Shown: one piece after another, positions 15,783 through 15,908 of the stretch
Layout of the letters: the number at the start of each line of letters is the position of its first letter
Position numbering within the stretch: position 1 is the first letter of the stretch
Assembly (NCBI GenBank): GCA_964475955.1
Contig: CAYYZY010000182.1
Location: 1 to 15,908 of the forward strand
Origin: DATKZH01 sp964475955
Lineage (GTDB): Bacteria > Planctomycetota > Planctomycetia > Pirellulales > Thermoguttaceae
DNA: 15,908 nt
Reading direction: 5' to 3'
Notes under the pieces: model-generated
Databases searched by the model: none
Told to the model about the DNA's origin: nothing
Seen by the model: the letters and a program-made list of their open reading frames with translations, nothing else
Translations under genes and position numbers: made by a program

Positions 15783-15908
15783 AGGGCTGGGTCGCCCGGC
15801 CGGAACCGGAGACTTCGGGGCAGCACGCGAAGCTGGCCGACGATGGGCGTCCATCGCAGCGCGTGCTTCTGTAGCAAGGGTAGCTTGAGAAACCCTTCGC
15901 GCTAAGCC

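Overview
The window is a GC-rich stretch of bacterial chromosome, most likely from a planctomycete (Pirellulales-like). This is inferred from a transmembrane Ser/Thr kinase with a large extracytoplasmic part, an ECF sigma factor of the planctomycete type, an RsgA with a basic N-terminal extension, and long, often leaderless-looking spacers. No ribosomal RNA or tRNA was found, so the placement is an inference. The first 34 bases are pure G and look like a sequencing or assembly artefact at a contig end.

Left part (1-6701), all on the minus strand: a secretin-like protein running off the left end (1-1874), a short-chain dehydrogenase (2265-3050), the ribosome-associated GTPase HflX (3245-4585), the ribosome small-subunit maturation GTPase RsgA (4998-6140) and a small FHA-domain protein (6258-6701). 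The spacers hold two kinds of repeat: a degenerate array of 7-base units in two complementary arms between hflX and the dehydrogenase gene, and GGAACGCC palindromes between rsgA and hflX.

Middle (6751-10056): a TIGR01212/YhcC-type radical SAM protein on the plus strand, diverging from the FHA gene through overlapping candidate promoters; the RNase P RNA gene rnpB (about 7884-8336); a ribbon-helix-helix protein on the minus strand whose last codons overlap the rnpB 3' end; about 700 bases without a credible gene; and the C-terminal half of a sugar phosphate isomerase/epimerase that still has a good promoter.

Right part (10057-15908): a strong promoter and a 958-residue membrane Ser/Thr kinase with a beta-helix-like outer domain; a cold-shock protein with a long structured leader and a textbook terminator downstream; a truncated alpha/beta-hydrolase; TspO; and, convergent with it, an ECF sigma factor with its own TATAAT box.

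Functionally the window mixes translation and RNA housekeeping (HflX, RsgA, RNase P RNA, cold-shock protein) with signalling (kinase, FHA, ECF sigma factor). The FHA protein and the kinase could be linked through phosphothreonine binding, but nothing in the layout proves it. No phage, transposon or CRISPR array was seen. The most unusual items are the heptamer arrays, the kinase outer domain, the secretin with a 300-residue low-complexity N-terminus, and the two half-genes.
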